Below, piece after piece: positions 28,387 to 38,454 of a stretch of 49,550 nucleotides of DNA (within the stretch, counting starts at the first letter, position 1; the number at the start of each line of letters is the position of its first letter). The notes under the pieces were generated by a model, which searched no databases, was not told the origin of the DNA, and saw nothing but the letters and a program-made list of their open reading frames with translations. The stretch is from positions 25,001-74,550 of the forward strand of contig CAUYUJ010016292.1 in assembly GCA_963575745.1 (NCBI GenBank). Reading direction: 5' to 3'. Position numbers and translations under genes: made by a program. The stretch is from Prorocentrum cordatum. Its lineage: Eukaryota > Sar > Dinophyceae > Prorocentrales > Prorocentraceae.

Positions 28387-29232
28387 CTAGCTCCCGACAC
28401 CCCCCCTGGGAGCCGGAAGGGCAATGGCGTCGCTCTCCCAGTCCGGCAGCGGCGGCGCCTGCGCGAACCCGAAGCCAAGGGGGACCCTCCGATAGCTGAA
28501 CTGCAGCTCGCCAGACCAATCGTCATCGCCAGCCAGAGACCCCAGAACACTCCGTAGCACGCTGCTCAACAGACTCACCTGACGAGAACAAGCAGGAATG
28601 CGGAGTTGGACCTGCTCGTCGTCTACGTGACTGAAAAGCTCTGCCCGCATCATCATAGCAGCATTCCCACTCAACTCACACGCCACCCACACGTCAGGAC
28701 ACGACTTGAAATTCACGCACGTGAACTCAGCCCACAAACGCGGTAAGTCGGCACCACCAAGTTTTCTCAGAAATGCAACGAGCCTGAAATTCAAACTGGC
28801 GACTTGTTGATCACGAACGGTTAGAACAACAGGTTCCACAGGGAGAGACGCATGCGCTGCGGCCAGACGCGCAGTGGCTGCTGCGCCCCATCGATCTAGC
28901 TTTGCAAGGACGTGGTCGGCGCCCACGCAATAGCTGACAGCACACTCCTTCACGCGGCCAACCTCCGACGAAATCAGACTCCACTTCTTGTGTTTGGATG
29001 ACGAGGCGCCGAGACCACGCGCTTTCGACAGGTTCACGCGAGAACTTAACAGAGGCAACTGGATCCGAGGGGCTTTCTTGACTACCATTTTGATTTGTGA
29101 ATTCACTGATTCTAGCTCTTCTGAGTCGCACTGAAATGACCTAGAAAGCATCCGGATGATCCCCCAGAAAAACACGTCACAATATCCAGTCTCAGCGCAC
29201 TGGCGTATGCGGTCGCGGAACAGCTCTCTGAC
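28387..29232 (-). CDS. hAT-like gene, candidate 3' exon
   Basis: Protein-like minus-strand frame starting after a clear acceptor TTGGTTCACAG/GTCAGAG at 29232-29233 and ending at a stop at 28387. It includes VRELFRDRIRQCAETG, SEELESVNSQIKMVVKK followed by APRIQLPLLSSRVNLSKARG, and a basic stretch (SSSKHKKWS). I recall this SE-x-x-E-x-x-NS-x-I ... LLS-x-R pattern in a large dinoflagellate protein family whose members also carry the segments at 29933-32746; that is memory, not a search. No catalytic residues are identified. It could be the terminal exon, or could splice to 27613. Confidence 0.5.
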   Translation of the reverse strand, partial: VRELFRDRIRQCAETGYCDVFFWGIIRMLSRSFQCDSEELESVNSQIKMVVKKAPRIQLPLLSSRVNLSKARGLGASSSKHKKWSLISSEVGRVKECAVSYCVGADHVLAKLDRWGAAATARLAAAHASLPVEPVVLTVRDQQVASLNFRLVAFLRKLGGADLPRLWAEFTCVNFKSCPDVWVACELSGNAAMMMRAELFSHVDDEQVQLRIPACSRQVSLLSSVLRSVLGSLAGDDDWSGELQFSYRRVPLGFGFAQAPPLPDWESDAIALPAPRGGVGS

Positions 29233-29932
29233 CTGTGAACCAACATTAGACATTAAACTAAAGGTCCTTCCCGCCCCCTCCCATTCTTCCGAGTGCCCTC
29301 GGCCCTCCGCGACCTCCTCCGCCTTCCACCTTGCCCCTGGTACCCCCTCCCCCCTCCTTGCCACGGCCCGCCCTACCCGCCCCTAGAAGCCCCTCTCCCT
29401 CCTGGAGGGGCTGGCTGGAGTCCTGGAGTCCGGGCTGGAAGGGCCCACTGGAAGGGCCAAGGGGGCCCCCTCCGAGGCCCCCTCCTCCTCTCCTCTCCTT
29501 TTCCACTCCTCATCCTCGTCCTTCCACATCCTCCTCCCTCCCACTCTCTGCGCGCCCATGGCCCGGCGACCTTCTTGGCGCCGGCCCCACCCCCAGGTCG
29601 CCGTCGGCGGCCTCGAGCAGCTCTCTGGCGAACCTCTCGCGGTAGCTGCAGAAGACGCCAGGGCCCTGGCCGGGGACAGGACAGCGCGCGGGCGCTGCTG
29701 CGGGAAAGGGGCTGGAGCAGCTGGAGTAGAAGGGGGAGGGGACTGAGGAGGAGGAGCATGGAGGAGAGGACGGAGGAGAGGAAGGATGACAGGCGGGGAG
29801 GAGGGGAGGGATGAGATGAGTCGGGCGAGGGCAAGGGCAGGGCGGGGAAGGGAAAGAGGGCAGAGCGAAGGGGCAGAGAGAGGGGACAGGGCGGGGAGGG
29901 GGACGGACGGGGAGGCGGAGGAGAAGGGGAAT
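29233..29932 (-). other. Candidate intron, pyrimidine/purine biased
   Basis: About 700 bases with strong strand bias (CCT-rich at 29280-29550, GGA-rich at 29700-29940 on the plus strand), no protein-like frame and clear coding-like sequence on either side. The minus-strand end at 29233 is CAG. Confidence 0.45.
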
Positions 29933-30622
29933 TCAAGCGGGGGGGAAAGCCCATGACCAAGCGCATTTCAAACGCCCAGGACGTTCCTGGTAGACCAGCC
30001 AGAACAGCTTCCACGGCCAAGCATTCACTCGCTCTGTAACGCGTCGCCGAAAATCAGCGGCCGCTGGAAGGGCAACGTGGAGCACGATCTGGGGTAACAT
30101 GCCAACTAGGTCAAGCGATGTCCTCTCCCGAACATCGTGCCAAGATTCCATATGGGCCAGGGCGTCGAGCTCAGATTGGATATCGAGCGCCTTCCCCCAG
30201 ACAAGGTGAGCCAACGAGCCAGCCCCAGTCGTTCGAATATATTCTTGATGCTTTTGTAATATGGACCGGAAGTGACGCAATGGTTCCCCGCACTTGTGGC
30301 GCACCTGCATGACCAACCAGAAAGCCTGTGAATGAAGTGCTTCTAGCGAGGACGAACACCACTTATTCATCTTAGCAGTGAAGGCCTCTTTCGACTCGTG
30401 GCCGACGTCGTCCATGACGTACTCCAGAGCACCCGCAAGCTTGTCAGGATTATCAAAGGCCTTCGCCGCCGCATCGCGCTTGCTCTTCTGGAAAGCATCT
30501 GAGAGGACGGCGACTAGGTGCTCGCGCGGGGGCCTCAACAGTTGGTCCTTGGGCTTAGGGCATGGGGGACTCGGGTCCCGGGGACTCTCGATCTCTCGAT
30601 CTGGACGCAACCCCCAGGCCAA
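29933..30622 (-). CDS. hAT-like gene, candidate middle exon
   Basis: Coding-like minus-strand frame. The convincing portion runs from about 30550 to 29960 (HLVAVLSDAFQKSKRDAAAK, GALEYVMDDVGHESKEAF, MNKWCSSSLEALHSQAFWLV, SLAHLVWGKALDIQSELDAL). It is helix-rich with conserved-looking Trp. The beginning and the end (WSWAFPPA) probably run into intron. Order on the strand places it after the RWGS segment at 30640-30945. Alternatively it is a separate short ORF. No catalytic motif is seen. Confidence 0.5.
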   Translation of the reverse strand: MAWGLRPDREIESPRDPSPPCPKPKDQLLRPPREHLVAVLSDAFQKSKRDAAAKAFDNPDKLAGALEYVMDDVGHESKEAFTAKMNKWCSSSLEALHSQAFWLVMQVRHKCGEPLRHFRSILQKHQEYIRTTGAGSLAHLVWGKALDIQSELDALAHMESWHDVRERTSLDLVGMLPQIVLHVALPAAADFRRRVTERVNAWPWKLFWLVYQERPGRLKCAWSWAFPPA

Positions 30623-30639
30623 TGAGGGAAATCTGCTAA

Positions 30640-30945
30640 CTATCGATTCGATGCGAGGCGATGCGACGTTTGGCTCCCGAGTTCCTCACACGCTGAGACA
30701 CTCCCCCATCGCGAAGCGTTGCAGGCTATGGGCATCTTGAACGCGTGCGACACCGCCTCAATTGTGCCAGCTCTGGAGCCAGACTCTGGGTCATCATATT
30801 TCAACTGCCGTATCTTGAAGATAGAAACCGCCCACTCCCTCCAGCAATTCATGATCTTAGCGACCGAACTATAATATTTGATCCCGCAGACATCCAATAG
30901 TATTTGGTCTGCACGTTTGAGCATCTCGCCTAAAAGGTCGCACAA
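30640..30945 (-). CDS. hAT-like gene, candidate exon with RW motif
   Basis: Protein-like minus-strand frame of about 100 residues: LLGEMLKRADQILLDVCGIK, YYSSVAKIMNCWREWAVSIF, then CNASRWGSVSACEE. In hAT transposases an RW-x-S motif follows the C-x-x-H segment, and here the C-x-x-HH segment lies on the preceding candidate exon (31610-31945), so the order agrees. The last residues after SACEE are probably intron. Start and end need transcript evidence. Confidence 0.5.
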   Translation of the reverse strand: MCDLLGEMLKRADQILLDVCGIKYYSSVAKIMNCWREWAVSIFKIRQLKYDDPESGSRAGTIEAVSHAFKMPIACNASRWGSVSACEELGSQTSHRLASNR

Positions 30946-31609
<664 letters not shown>

Positions 31610-31945
31610 ACCGGCGCCGCCTTCTATCAAATGCGACTGGTGGTGCATGCAGTCGCAATCCAGCCAGACGAGCTCTGGGACATGTTGCACTTGCGAGGCG
31701 ATGACTCTCCGAGCTTTGGAAACGTCCCCCCCAGCATCTGTGCACGAACAATATATAATGCAGCGAGGGCGTCCAGGCGTTGGAGCGTGTCCTGACCACA
31801 GCGGCATTCCTAAACTCTGAAGCTGCTTGCAAATGAGAGCGAAGCAGCCTGCGCCCGAGGAGTCGTGGACAACCTGCAGGTCAGCCATCCTCCTGTGGAC
31901 GTCGACGCTGTCGATCCACGTCGGGCTGACCTCGCAGGCTCGCGG
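31610..31945 (-). CDS. hAT-like gene, candidate exon with C-x-x-HH motif
   Basis: Minus-strand frame reading VSPTWIDSVDVHRRMADLQV, ALICKQLQSLGMPLW, IIYCSCTDAGGDVSKARRVI, PELVWLDCDCMHHQSHLI. The TDAGGD followed by about 20 residues and C-x-C-x-x-HH-x-x-HL resembles the second catalytic Asp and the C-x-x-H element of hAT transposases. Upstream coding is joined across a candidate intron (31946-32177); the boundary AG/GTCAGC at about 31945 fits a splice acceptor. Could be a domesticated or active transposase, or an unrelated family with similar spacing. Confidence 0.5.
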
Positions 31946-32177
31946 CGCCCGCTGCCCCAGGGGGAAGGGCGACGGCGGCGACGGCGACGGCAGGGCGGTG
32001 GGCAGAAGCCGCCTCTGGCCATTCGGGCCATTCTCTTCCCCGCTTCTGCCAGAAGCGGGGAAGAGAATGGCCCCGACAGCCCGAGGGGAAGGGGGGCAGG
32101 AGAGGAGGGGCAGGGCAGGGCAGAGGGGCAGAGGAAGGATGGAGGGAATGGGCGATGGGTGAGGTTTCATTTGCAAT
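31946..32177 (-). other. Candidate intron with 23-bp perfect hairpin
   Basis: A pyrimidine-rich stretch in minus-strand sense, flanked by coding-like sequence, containing an exact inverted repeat (32025-32047 and 32051-32073) with a 3-base loop. Although the frame happens to stay open through it, the Pro/Leu-rich composition differs from the flanks. Confidence 0.5.
32025..32073 (+). repeat. Perfect 23-bp inverted repeat, 3-base loop
   Basis: The left arm starts GGGCCATTCTCTTCCCC and the right arm is its exact complement, separated by GCC. It lies inside a candidate intron. Confidence 0.9.
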
Positions 32178-32746
32178 AGTGCAATAGCCGTTCGGACCTC
32201 CCCCACATCGTGCATGTAGACGGAGGCTGCAAACAGGGCCTGGAGCTTGCACCGTTGCCACACAGCGCTGTTGGTGGCGTCGCAACGGAAGAAATGGATG
32301 CTGCAGTCCCCCACTTCTCCGCCGGCGGCGGCGACCACGTCGCGGCTGGCCTCGTCGGCCGCGAAATCCCCAAAAACGTCCAGAGCGAAGGGGTCCTCAT
32401 TCATGAATCTGTTTTCCCCCTCGAAATAGAACAGCTTCGACGCAACCTGAAGGGGCGCCTCCGTGCGCAACTCCCACCTGTTCACTGTCGCGCGATGAGC
32501 GTCAAGCTCAAGGACTCCCCCGAGCCTGCACGACGCCACGCAACCAGATGTAACTTTGAGCGCCAAGCTGACCCCGCCAACGTCAGAGAAATGGCCAGTG
32601 TTATTTTTGCGCAGCTCAGCGCTGTTCTTATAGTCCACAAGTTCAGTTCTAGCTTTTTTGCATCTGTCTTCCCAGCGGCTAGCTTTCCTTCTGGCTATCT
32701 TCAACTCGGACTCCAGGTTAGCAATCTGAATGTCTCTGACTCTCAC
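32178..32746 (-). CDS. hAT-like gene, candidate 5' exon
   Basis: About 190 residues on the minus strand. A basic coiled-coil-like start (IQIANLESELKIARRKASRW) leads to a globular portion (GGVSLALKVTSGCVASCRLG, GVLELDAHRATVNRWELRTE, DVFGDFAADEASRDVV, CKLQALFAASVYMHDVGEV). There is no ATG: the first codon is GTG after CCCAAG, so the initiating exon lies further upstream. ATVNRWELRTE could be part of a helix-turn-helix-like DNA-binding unit. It is placed first in the putative multi-exon gene that continues at 31945 and below. Confidence 0.5.
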
Positions 32747-33139
32747 CTTGGGCGGTCGACTTTTCGAAGGCAGGAGCTAACGGGCTAACAGGGCAGCCCG
32801 CGCCCAAGACAAATCGATCGCCCGTCGACTGAAGGAAAGAGTCGAGACAACTGGAAACCACGGAAACCATTGCATCTGTTTAACGGTTTAAGGAGGAGGG
32901 GCGGCGGGCGGGGGCGGGGGAGAGCAGGGGCGGAGGCAAGGGATGGATGGAGCCGCAGGGCGGCATCAGGCATCAGGGGGCAGAGGGGGAAATAGAATAT
33001 GAAAGCAACTTCAGGGCTCCATGATCAGACCCCAGGGCCCCAGGATCAGACAGAAACAACCCCGTGGACTCAGTGGGACCAGACCCAGGGCCCCAGGGCC
33101 CCAGGAATGCCAGAGCATGGCCGAGAGGAAGGATGCGGC
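32747..33139. other. Non-coding interval
   Basis: G-rich at 32890-32990 and with small direct repeats of CAGGGCCCCAG between 33030 and 33105. No gene is supported. Confidence 0.4.
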
Positions 33140-33400
33140 AGCGCCTCATCTTGGAACGCCACCACGACAGCCTGCTGCTCCGGCGCCTCCGGCGCCACGA
33201 TCTGGGCCGCGAGGTGGTCGAGAAGTGGTCCTGGCAGGAAGGGGTGGTGAGAGCAGCTGACAGACTGAGAGAGGGGGGTCACTGTCCTGCGCGAACGGCC
33301 TCCCACTCGCGGAGGTCGACGCCGATGTCCCTGAGCACGGCCTCCACGGCTGAGACGCCGTAGCCGCCCGCCTCCGCGGGCGCCCCGGGCGGAAGGGGTC
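33140..33400 (-). other. Two coding-like pieces (candidate exons)
   Basis: On the minus strand EAGGYGVSAVEAVLRDIGVD (about 33300-33375) and LLDHLAAQIVAPEAPEQQAV (about 33155-33230) read like protein in different frames. The first is preceded by a CTC tract ending CCTCCTCCCAG at about 33405, a typical acceptor. They may belong to an upstream gene or to the 5' part of the hAT-like gene. No family is recognised. Confidence 0.3.
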
Positions 33401-33405
33401 TGGGA

Positions 33406-33535
33406 GGAGGGAGAGGAGGGACGAGGAAGAGGAGGAGGAGGAGGAGGAGGAGGAGGAGGACGACGACGACGACGACGACGACGAGGCGAGGGGCAACGAG
33501 AAGGGGGAGGAGGAGGAGGAGGGAGGAGGAGGGGA
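33406..33535 (+). repeat. (GAG)n and (GAC)n microsatellite
   Basis: GAG array switching to a pure GAC run at about 33458-33486, then irregular GGA-rich DNA. Confidence 0.92.
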
Positions 33536-34120
33536 AGGAAAATGGGAGGGAAGGGCGGCGAAGCCCCCGGGGCGGGATCCCCCCCTCCCCCCACGCCTTT
33601 CTCGACGTCGACCCCCTCCCCCTCATCCCGCATCCCTTCATGATGTAATTTCTTTCTTCTCCCCCCCTCATCCTTCGGTACTTCCTCCTCTCCGCTGCCT
33701 CCTCTTCCTCCCCCCCTCTGCATTGTCTTCCTCATATTTCCTCCTCTACCATATCTTCTTAGACCGCCCCCTCCTCCTCAGTCCTTCCCTCCTCCTCAGA
33801 CCCCTCAGATTCCACAATTACTCAATGTGAATGCTACTCTCCCTCTTCCCCTGATGGCGGCCTGAAAGTAGTTGACCCCCCCCCGCGTATTGTTTTTTTT
33901 TTATACGCAGGATTCCTGGGAGTTGGGTTTTCGCCTGCGTTTTTTTCAAAATGCTGCTCTCGCTGAGGCGCCGGCCTCATTTCTGCTCCCGAATCGTTCC
34001 GAATCGTGCTCCCGCTGCAGCGTGGGCCTCATTTTCAGATCGGTGTTTGACCTCCGTCGTTCAGGATGGCGCTCTCGTCCCAGCGCGGGCCTCTTTCTCG
34101 CGCGCCCATCCGCCCGCCAC
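33536..34120. other. Non-coding, CCT-rich DNA
   Basis: Pyrimidine-rich plus strand with T-runs at 33892-33903 and 33939-33944. No gene recognised. Confidence 0.4.
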
Positions 34121-34124
34121 CACC

Positions 34125-34234
34125 GCGCCGCACCACCACCACCACCACCACCGCCACCACCACCACCACCACCACCACACCACCACCACCACCACCACCA
34201 CCCACCAGCACCACCACCACCATCCACCACCACC

Positions 34235-34265
<31 letters not shown>

Positions 34266-34272
34266 CCACACC
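34125..34272 (+). repeat. (CAC)n microsatellite
   Basis: CAC trinucleotides of about 145 bases, followed by CA/CG alternating DNA (ACGCACGCACGCGCGCGCGC) to about 34335. His, Thr and Pro homopolymer frames are repeat-derived. Confidence 0.95.
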
Positions 34273-34439
34273 ACGCACACACGCACGCACGCGCGCGCGC
34301 GCACCACCACCCACTACGCACGCGCGCGCGGAGCCATAGGTCCGCTACGGCACGCGTCAGCGGATATAGAAAATCAGCGCCATGGTGAGTGAGGGATGGG
34401 AGGGACATGGGAGGGAGGGGTAGGACGTCAGATATGACG

Positions 34440-34682
34440 CGAGCGCACCTAGCTTGTCCTCACCTCCTCCTCCTCACTCCTCCTCCTCGTTCTTCTCTCC
34501 CCCTCCTCCTCTTCCTCCTCCTCTCCTTCTCTCTCCTCCAGCCTCCGTCAGTCCTCCCTCCTCCCGGACTCCCCGACTCACCTCTTCCTCCTCACCTCCT
34601 CACCTCCTCCCTCCTCCTCCTCTCCTCCTCCTCCTCCTCCTCCTCCTCCTCCTCATCATCATCCTCCTCCTCCTCCTCCGAG
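34440..34682 (+). repeat. CCT-rich DNA ending in (CTC)n array
   Basis: Irregular CCT-rich sequence grading into a pure CTC array at 34614-34678 with an ATC interruption at about 34653. Orientation is opposite to most GGA arrays in the window. Confidence 0.9.
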
Positions 34683-35104
34683 CGGCCTCTGCCACCCAGT
34701 GGCTGCTCCACCGCGCCAGCCAGCGCGTCGCCGCCGGCCCAGGCGGCCCGACCTGGGCACAGAAAGGCAGCGCGCTGCGACGCGCGCGGGAGAGGGGGGG
34801 GAAGGGATATGGCGGGGGCGAGCAGGATGGAGAAAACAACAAAAAAGATAGGGAAATGAAGAGGAGGAATGAGGAGGGAGAGCAGGAGGCGGAGGGGGGA
34901 GGGAGATGGTGGAGGAGGAGGAGGAATAAATGCAGGTGGTAAATTTGGTGAAGAACGAGAAGGGATACCAGGGATAAGAGACAGAAACGCAGCTGCCACG
35001 GTGGGGGGACGATAAGAAAAACAAGGGGGAGAAAGAGGGAGAAGGAGCGGAAAGGCTGAAGCGGAGTTAAATGGCGAGGAGGAGAGAGGGGATAGAGATA
35101 ACAA

Positions 35105-35310
35105 CCCGAAGCGTATCGGCCCCACCGTATCCCCCCATTATCGTCAGCCCAGGGCACCACGTCGGCGCCGACGACGTCGTCCCAAGCGCGGCCGAACCCA
35201 TCCAGGCCCGCCGCCGTCACATACGGCGACCCCGCTGGAGTCGAACGCACATACTTCCTCACCAAGAATTCCAGCTTTGCCCTGGTGGCGGACATGCACT
35301 CGATCAATTA
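35105..35310 (-). other. Single coding-like segment (candidate exon)
   Basis: The minus strand reads IECMSATRAKLEFLVRKYVR and then DGFGRAWDDVVGADVVPWA, which looks like real protein, but the frame degrades into low-complexity sequence after about 35090. It could be one exon of an unidentified gene. The interval 34683-35104 shows nothing else but purine-rich plus-strand DNA. Confidence 0.3.
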
Positions 35311-35679
35311 AAATGGCTGCGGGGGGGCGCCACGAAACGCAACGAGCGCAAACTGGGACACGGCGAATCTGAGAAACCAGGGCGTCACCAGCCCACGGAA
35401 CAACAACATTGTAGCATCCTCGCAGAACTGAACTCCATGATTCAAAGGGGAAGGGTGGTTGGAACCTACAAATTGACTCAGAATCCAGATCCCGATCTAC
35501 AAATTCAACATACCAGAAGTCTGTAGGGGCCAACCTTCACTGATGAACACAATCCCGCGGCTCCGAATTCCGAGTTTCGTGCAAATCGTTCGGGCCACAA
35601 TCCATTGGATAATATAGAATCCCGACCCTTTACAATCAAACTCGAAGTGATTTCGGTGGAGACGAGTTGCCCAAAATTC

Positions 35680-36262
35680 GTAATGCATAAGTCAGCAACA
35701 CCCAAAAACGAACGCAGAGGTCAGCAGGAAAAAAAACTTCAGAATACATAGGCCCGAAGGAATAACGAGCCCATATTGTATAGGTCAGCAAACCAAGCAA
35801 ATCCATAATGCATAGGCCAGCAGGAAGAAAAAATCCAGAATGTATATACCAGCAAGAGAAGAAAACAACATGCATAAAACACCATCAAGACAAATCTACA
35901 ATTTCTGTATATGTCAGCTGGATCAAAAAAACATAATGTATATATCAGCAAGAACGGTGAACCAACATAGCCAGGAGTCAATAGTGCATAGGTCTACACG
36001 AAAAACTACAATAAGACATACGCCAGCAGAAAAAAAACTATTAATCATTATGTCGGCATGCTGAAAAAACTTAAAAAGGCATGAGTCAAAATAGCAAAAA
36101 AACTTTATATATATATATTGCCACAAAGAAAAATATTTGTATATTATATATACCAGCAGCAAAAATCAATTTTATCTGCATATCAGCAACAGAGAAAATC
36201 AACACATATGTGTATACCAACAACAAAAAACATAAATATGTATAATTCAAAAGGAAGAAAAG
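35680..36262 (+). repeat. AT-rich degenerate repeat, about 32-bp unit
   Basis: About a dozen imperfect units centred on (A/T)TA(G/T)G(T/C)CAGCA followed by an A-run, with spacings clustering around 32-34 bases (or multiples of it). The region is markedly AT-rich in an otherwise GC-rich window. No gene is seen; 35311-35680 is likewise empty. Confidence 0.65.
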
Positions 36263-36469
36263 TACATAATCACATATACTTCAACGCTGCTCTTCCTCTG
36301 CAAATTCCTAAGGAATCAAAGGACAGGGGGCGTGGAGACCGACCGTCTTGGGTCAGCGCAGCAGGGCAAATTCACAACCCTAACCGTCCATTGCCATGTC
36401 TGGGGCTACCGTTTCGCAGCCTCATGCCGGCCATGCAGCGAGGCACGCAGCAAGACATGTTTGAAGATC

Positions 36470-36789
36470 ATGGAGGAAATCTGTATTATAGGCTCTGGGC
36501 AGTATGCAGGGTGACTGGCCGCTGGCCGCTGCCAGTCCTAGGTGGTGAGGACGCGCCGCTGGTTCTGCCGCGCTGTGGTGCGTGTCCCAGCACAGAGGTG
36601 GACGTCTCCCATGCATTGCTTGCGTGCGGGCACACCTCGGCGTCACGACGCCAGCTGTGGACATCCATCGACGGCGGGGCGCCTACGACGCAGCAGGCGG
36701 CGCTCCTGGCCCTACTTGGCCCGGTAGCGACCGCCGACTGCATCAAGTATGTAGGCTGGGCGCTGGTACGCTGTGCAGGGCGGCGCTGA
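36470..36789 (+). pseudogene. LINE reverse transcriptase C-terminal remnant
   Basis: The plus-strand frame ends at a stop at 36787-36789. It reads WAVCRVTGRWPLPVLGG, then RCGACPSTEVDVSHALLACG, then LLGPVATADCIKYVGWALVR. The C-x-x-C ... H ... C arrangement followed by a helical tail matches the zinc-binding C-terminal end of LINE reverse transcriptases. Nothing of the catalytic palm is found upstream, where the AT-rich repeat begins, so this is a 5'-truncated copy. Orientation is opposite to most coding sequence of the window. Confidence 0.5.
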
Positions 36790-36950
36790 GCACCTGGCAG
36801 CGGTTGGCGGATGAAAGACTCCGGCCTGTGCCCCTGCCAGGTGCGGCCTCCCCGCGCCCCCCCCGCCCGGCCCGCGGCCGGAGCGCCCGCCGGGCGCAGG
36901 GCGCGCTGGGGAGACCACTGCGGAGAAACTGAGAAACCGAGAAACCGAGG

Positions 36951-37050
36951 NNNNNNNNNNNNNNNNNNNNNNNNNNNNNNNNNNNNNNNNNNNNNNNNNN
37001 NNNNNNNNNNNNNNNNNNNNNNNNNNNNNNNNNNNNNNNNNNNNNNNNNN
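36951..37050. other. Assembly gap of 100 N
   Basis: Exactly 100 N, the usual placeholder for a gap of unknown size. Frames crossing it are meaningless. Confidence 0.99.
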
Positions 37051-37062
37051 CTGCCGCGCCGC

Positions 37063-37940
37063 CAGCGCCGCCCCAGCGCGCATCTCCATATGCAACGCGA
37101 GCCGCTGGCCGACGGAGCTCCCGAGGTGGCGCGGGAAGCTCATCGCACGGCTCCGACGACTTCGCCTCGGCGAGAGCAGCTTTGGGGCGGGGGGTTCGCG
37201 AGTTCCTTCCGGAGCGCCCACTATGGCCCCCGCCTCTCGCTGATCGGCCCTCGGCCAGGCCGCCGCCAGCGCCGCGAGCTCCCCGCGCCTCCGGTCGAGG
37301 CACCAGTCCAGGGCGGGGCCGACGGCGGGCCGTCCACGCCGAGGGGCTCCGAGTAGCGCCCGATGGGGCCATCTGGCGCGTGCCCGTCGCAGTCGCCACG
37401 CTCGCCGCGGCGGGGGGCCCGCGCGCCTCGGGGCCGCGCCCCGGCCATCCAGCCAGCGCCGGCGCCGCGCTCGCCAACGACGCCAGGGACATCGCGGGCC
37501 CCTGGTTGGGGGGCAGCGCGCGGTGGAATAACCGGCCCGCGTTGAGGCCGACGACGAGCGGTCCTCGCCGTGGAGCACCACGTCGCGCCAGGAGGCAATC
37601 CTCCTGATGTGTACCCGTAGCCGTCGTGCACGTCGTGGCTGGGGGCCCACGCGCAGCGGGGTCGCCCCCTGGCAGCGCCTCCAGCGCCGCCCAAGCGTGC
37701 AGCGCCACGTGCACCGCGAACCTCTGGCCGGCGGTCGCGAGGTGGGAGGGCGAGCTCATCGCGCGGCTCCGACGACCTCGCCTCGGCGAGAGCCGCTTCG
37801 GGGCGGGGGCTTCGCGAGTTGCTTTCGGAGCGCCCGCTGTGGCCCCCGCCCCTCACGGGTCGACCCTCGGCTCGGCCGCCACCAACGCCACGCGCTCCCC
37901 GCGCCTCTGGCCGAGGCAGCTCGCGAGCGAGGGGGGCCCG
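37063..37940 (+). repeat. GC-rich tandem duplication, about 617-bp offset
   Basis: The block at 37063-37335 recurs at 37680-37940 with scattered differences (for example GCTCCGACGACTTCGCCTCG at 37150 and the same with one change at 37767; GGAGCGCCCACTATGGCCCC at 37215 and GGAGCGCCCGCTGTGGCCCC at 37832). On the minus strand both read as similar Arg/Gly/Ala-rich peptides. One copy ends beside the assembly gap, so a collapsed or partial larger array is possible. Confidence 0.75.
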
Positions 37941-38089
37941 TCCAGGTGGTGCCCGACGTAGAGCTGAACAAGCCGTCGTGCCGCGCGTCGCCCCTGAAGT
38001 TGAAGCGCGCGGCCCGCGCCTGCCACGTTGGCCGCCCCCGTCGTCGAGATTGGGGGCGGCGCCGCGGGGGGGCAGGCCGCGAGGGGGAG

Positions 38090-38400
38090 GGGCCTGTCCA
38101 GCGGCGGCGCCCCATCTCGCGAGCTGGGGGCAGGCGAGCCCGCAGGTGTCTTCGCAGATGCAGACATCGCCGTAGACGTAGTCGCTGTCCTCACAGCACC
38201 AGGTGGGCCTCTGCCACCTGCCGATGGTGTCCGACTCGCAGGCGGGGCCTGCGCCGCACTTGAGGTCATCCTTCGTGAACTGGTACTCCCCAGTCGAGTA
38301 CTCGTAGTCCAGGGCCCGCAGGATGCGACCACGATTGTGCACTGCGCCCCGCCCACGCAGGCGCCCCCGCCGCGCGCGCCCGCGCCGCTGGGCGCTGCGC
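38090..38400 (-). other. Coding-like Cys-rich segment
   Basis: The minus-strand frame reads RGRILRALDYEYSTGEYQFT, DDLKCGAGPACESDT, PTWCCEDSDYVYGDVCIC, EDTCGLACPQLARWG. It has eight or more Cys with CC and C-x-C spacing and differs sharply from the Arg/Pro-rich surroundings. It may be a Cys-rich extracellular or metal-binding module forming one exon. The family is not recognised. Confidence 0.4.
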
Positions 38401-38454
38401 TCGAGGGCCGCCTCAAAACCGTCGGAGCTTCGGCCCGCCGTTGTCGAGCCTGTG

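Noticed and set aside
35296-35318. Possible further spliced-leader relic (minus strand, CCGCAGCCATTTTAATTG)
   Set aside because: Only about 14 of 22 positions match, the GGCTCAAG half is lost, and it does not precede a convincing ORF start.
36712-37759. Minus-strand frames spanning the N gap
   Set aside because: They include 100 undefined bases and cannot be trusted across the gap; only the duplicated flanks were described.
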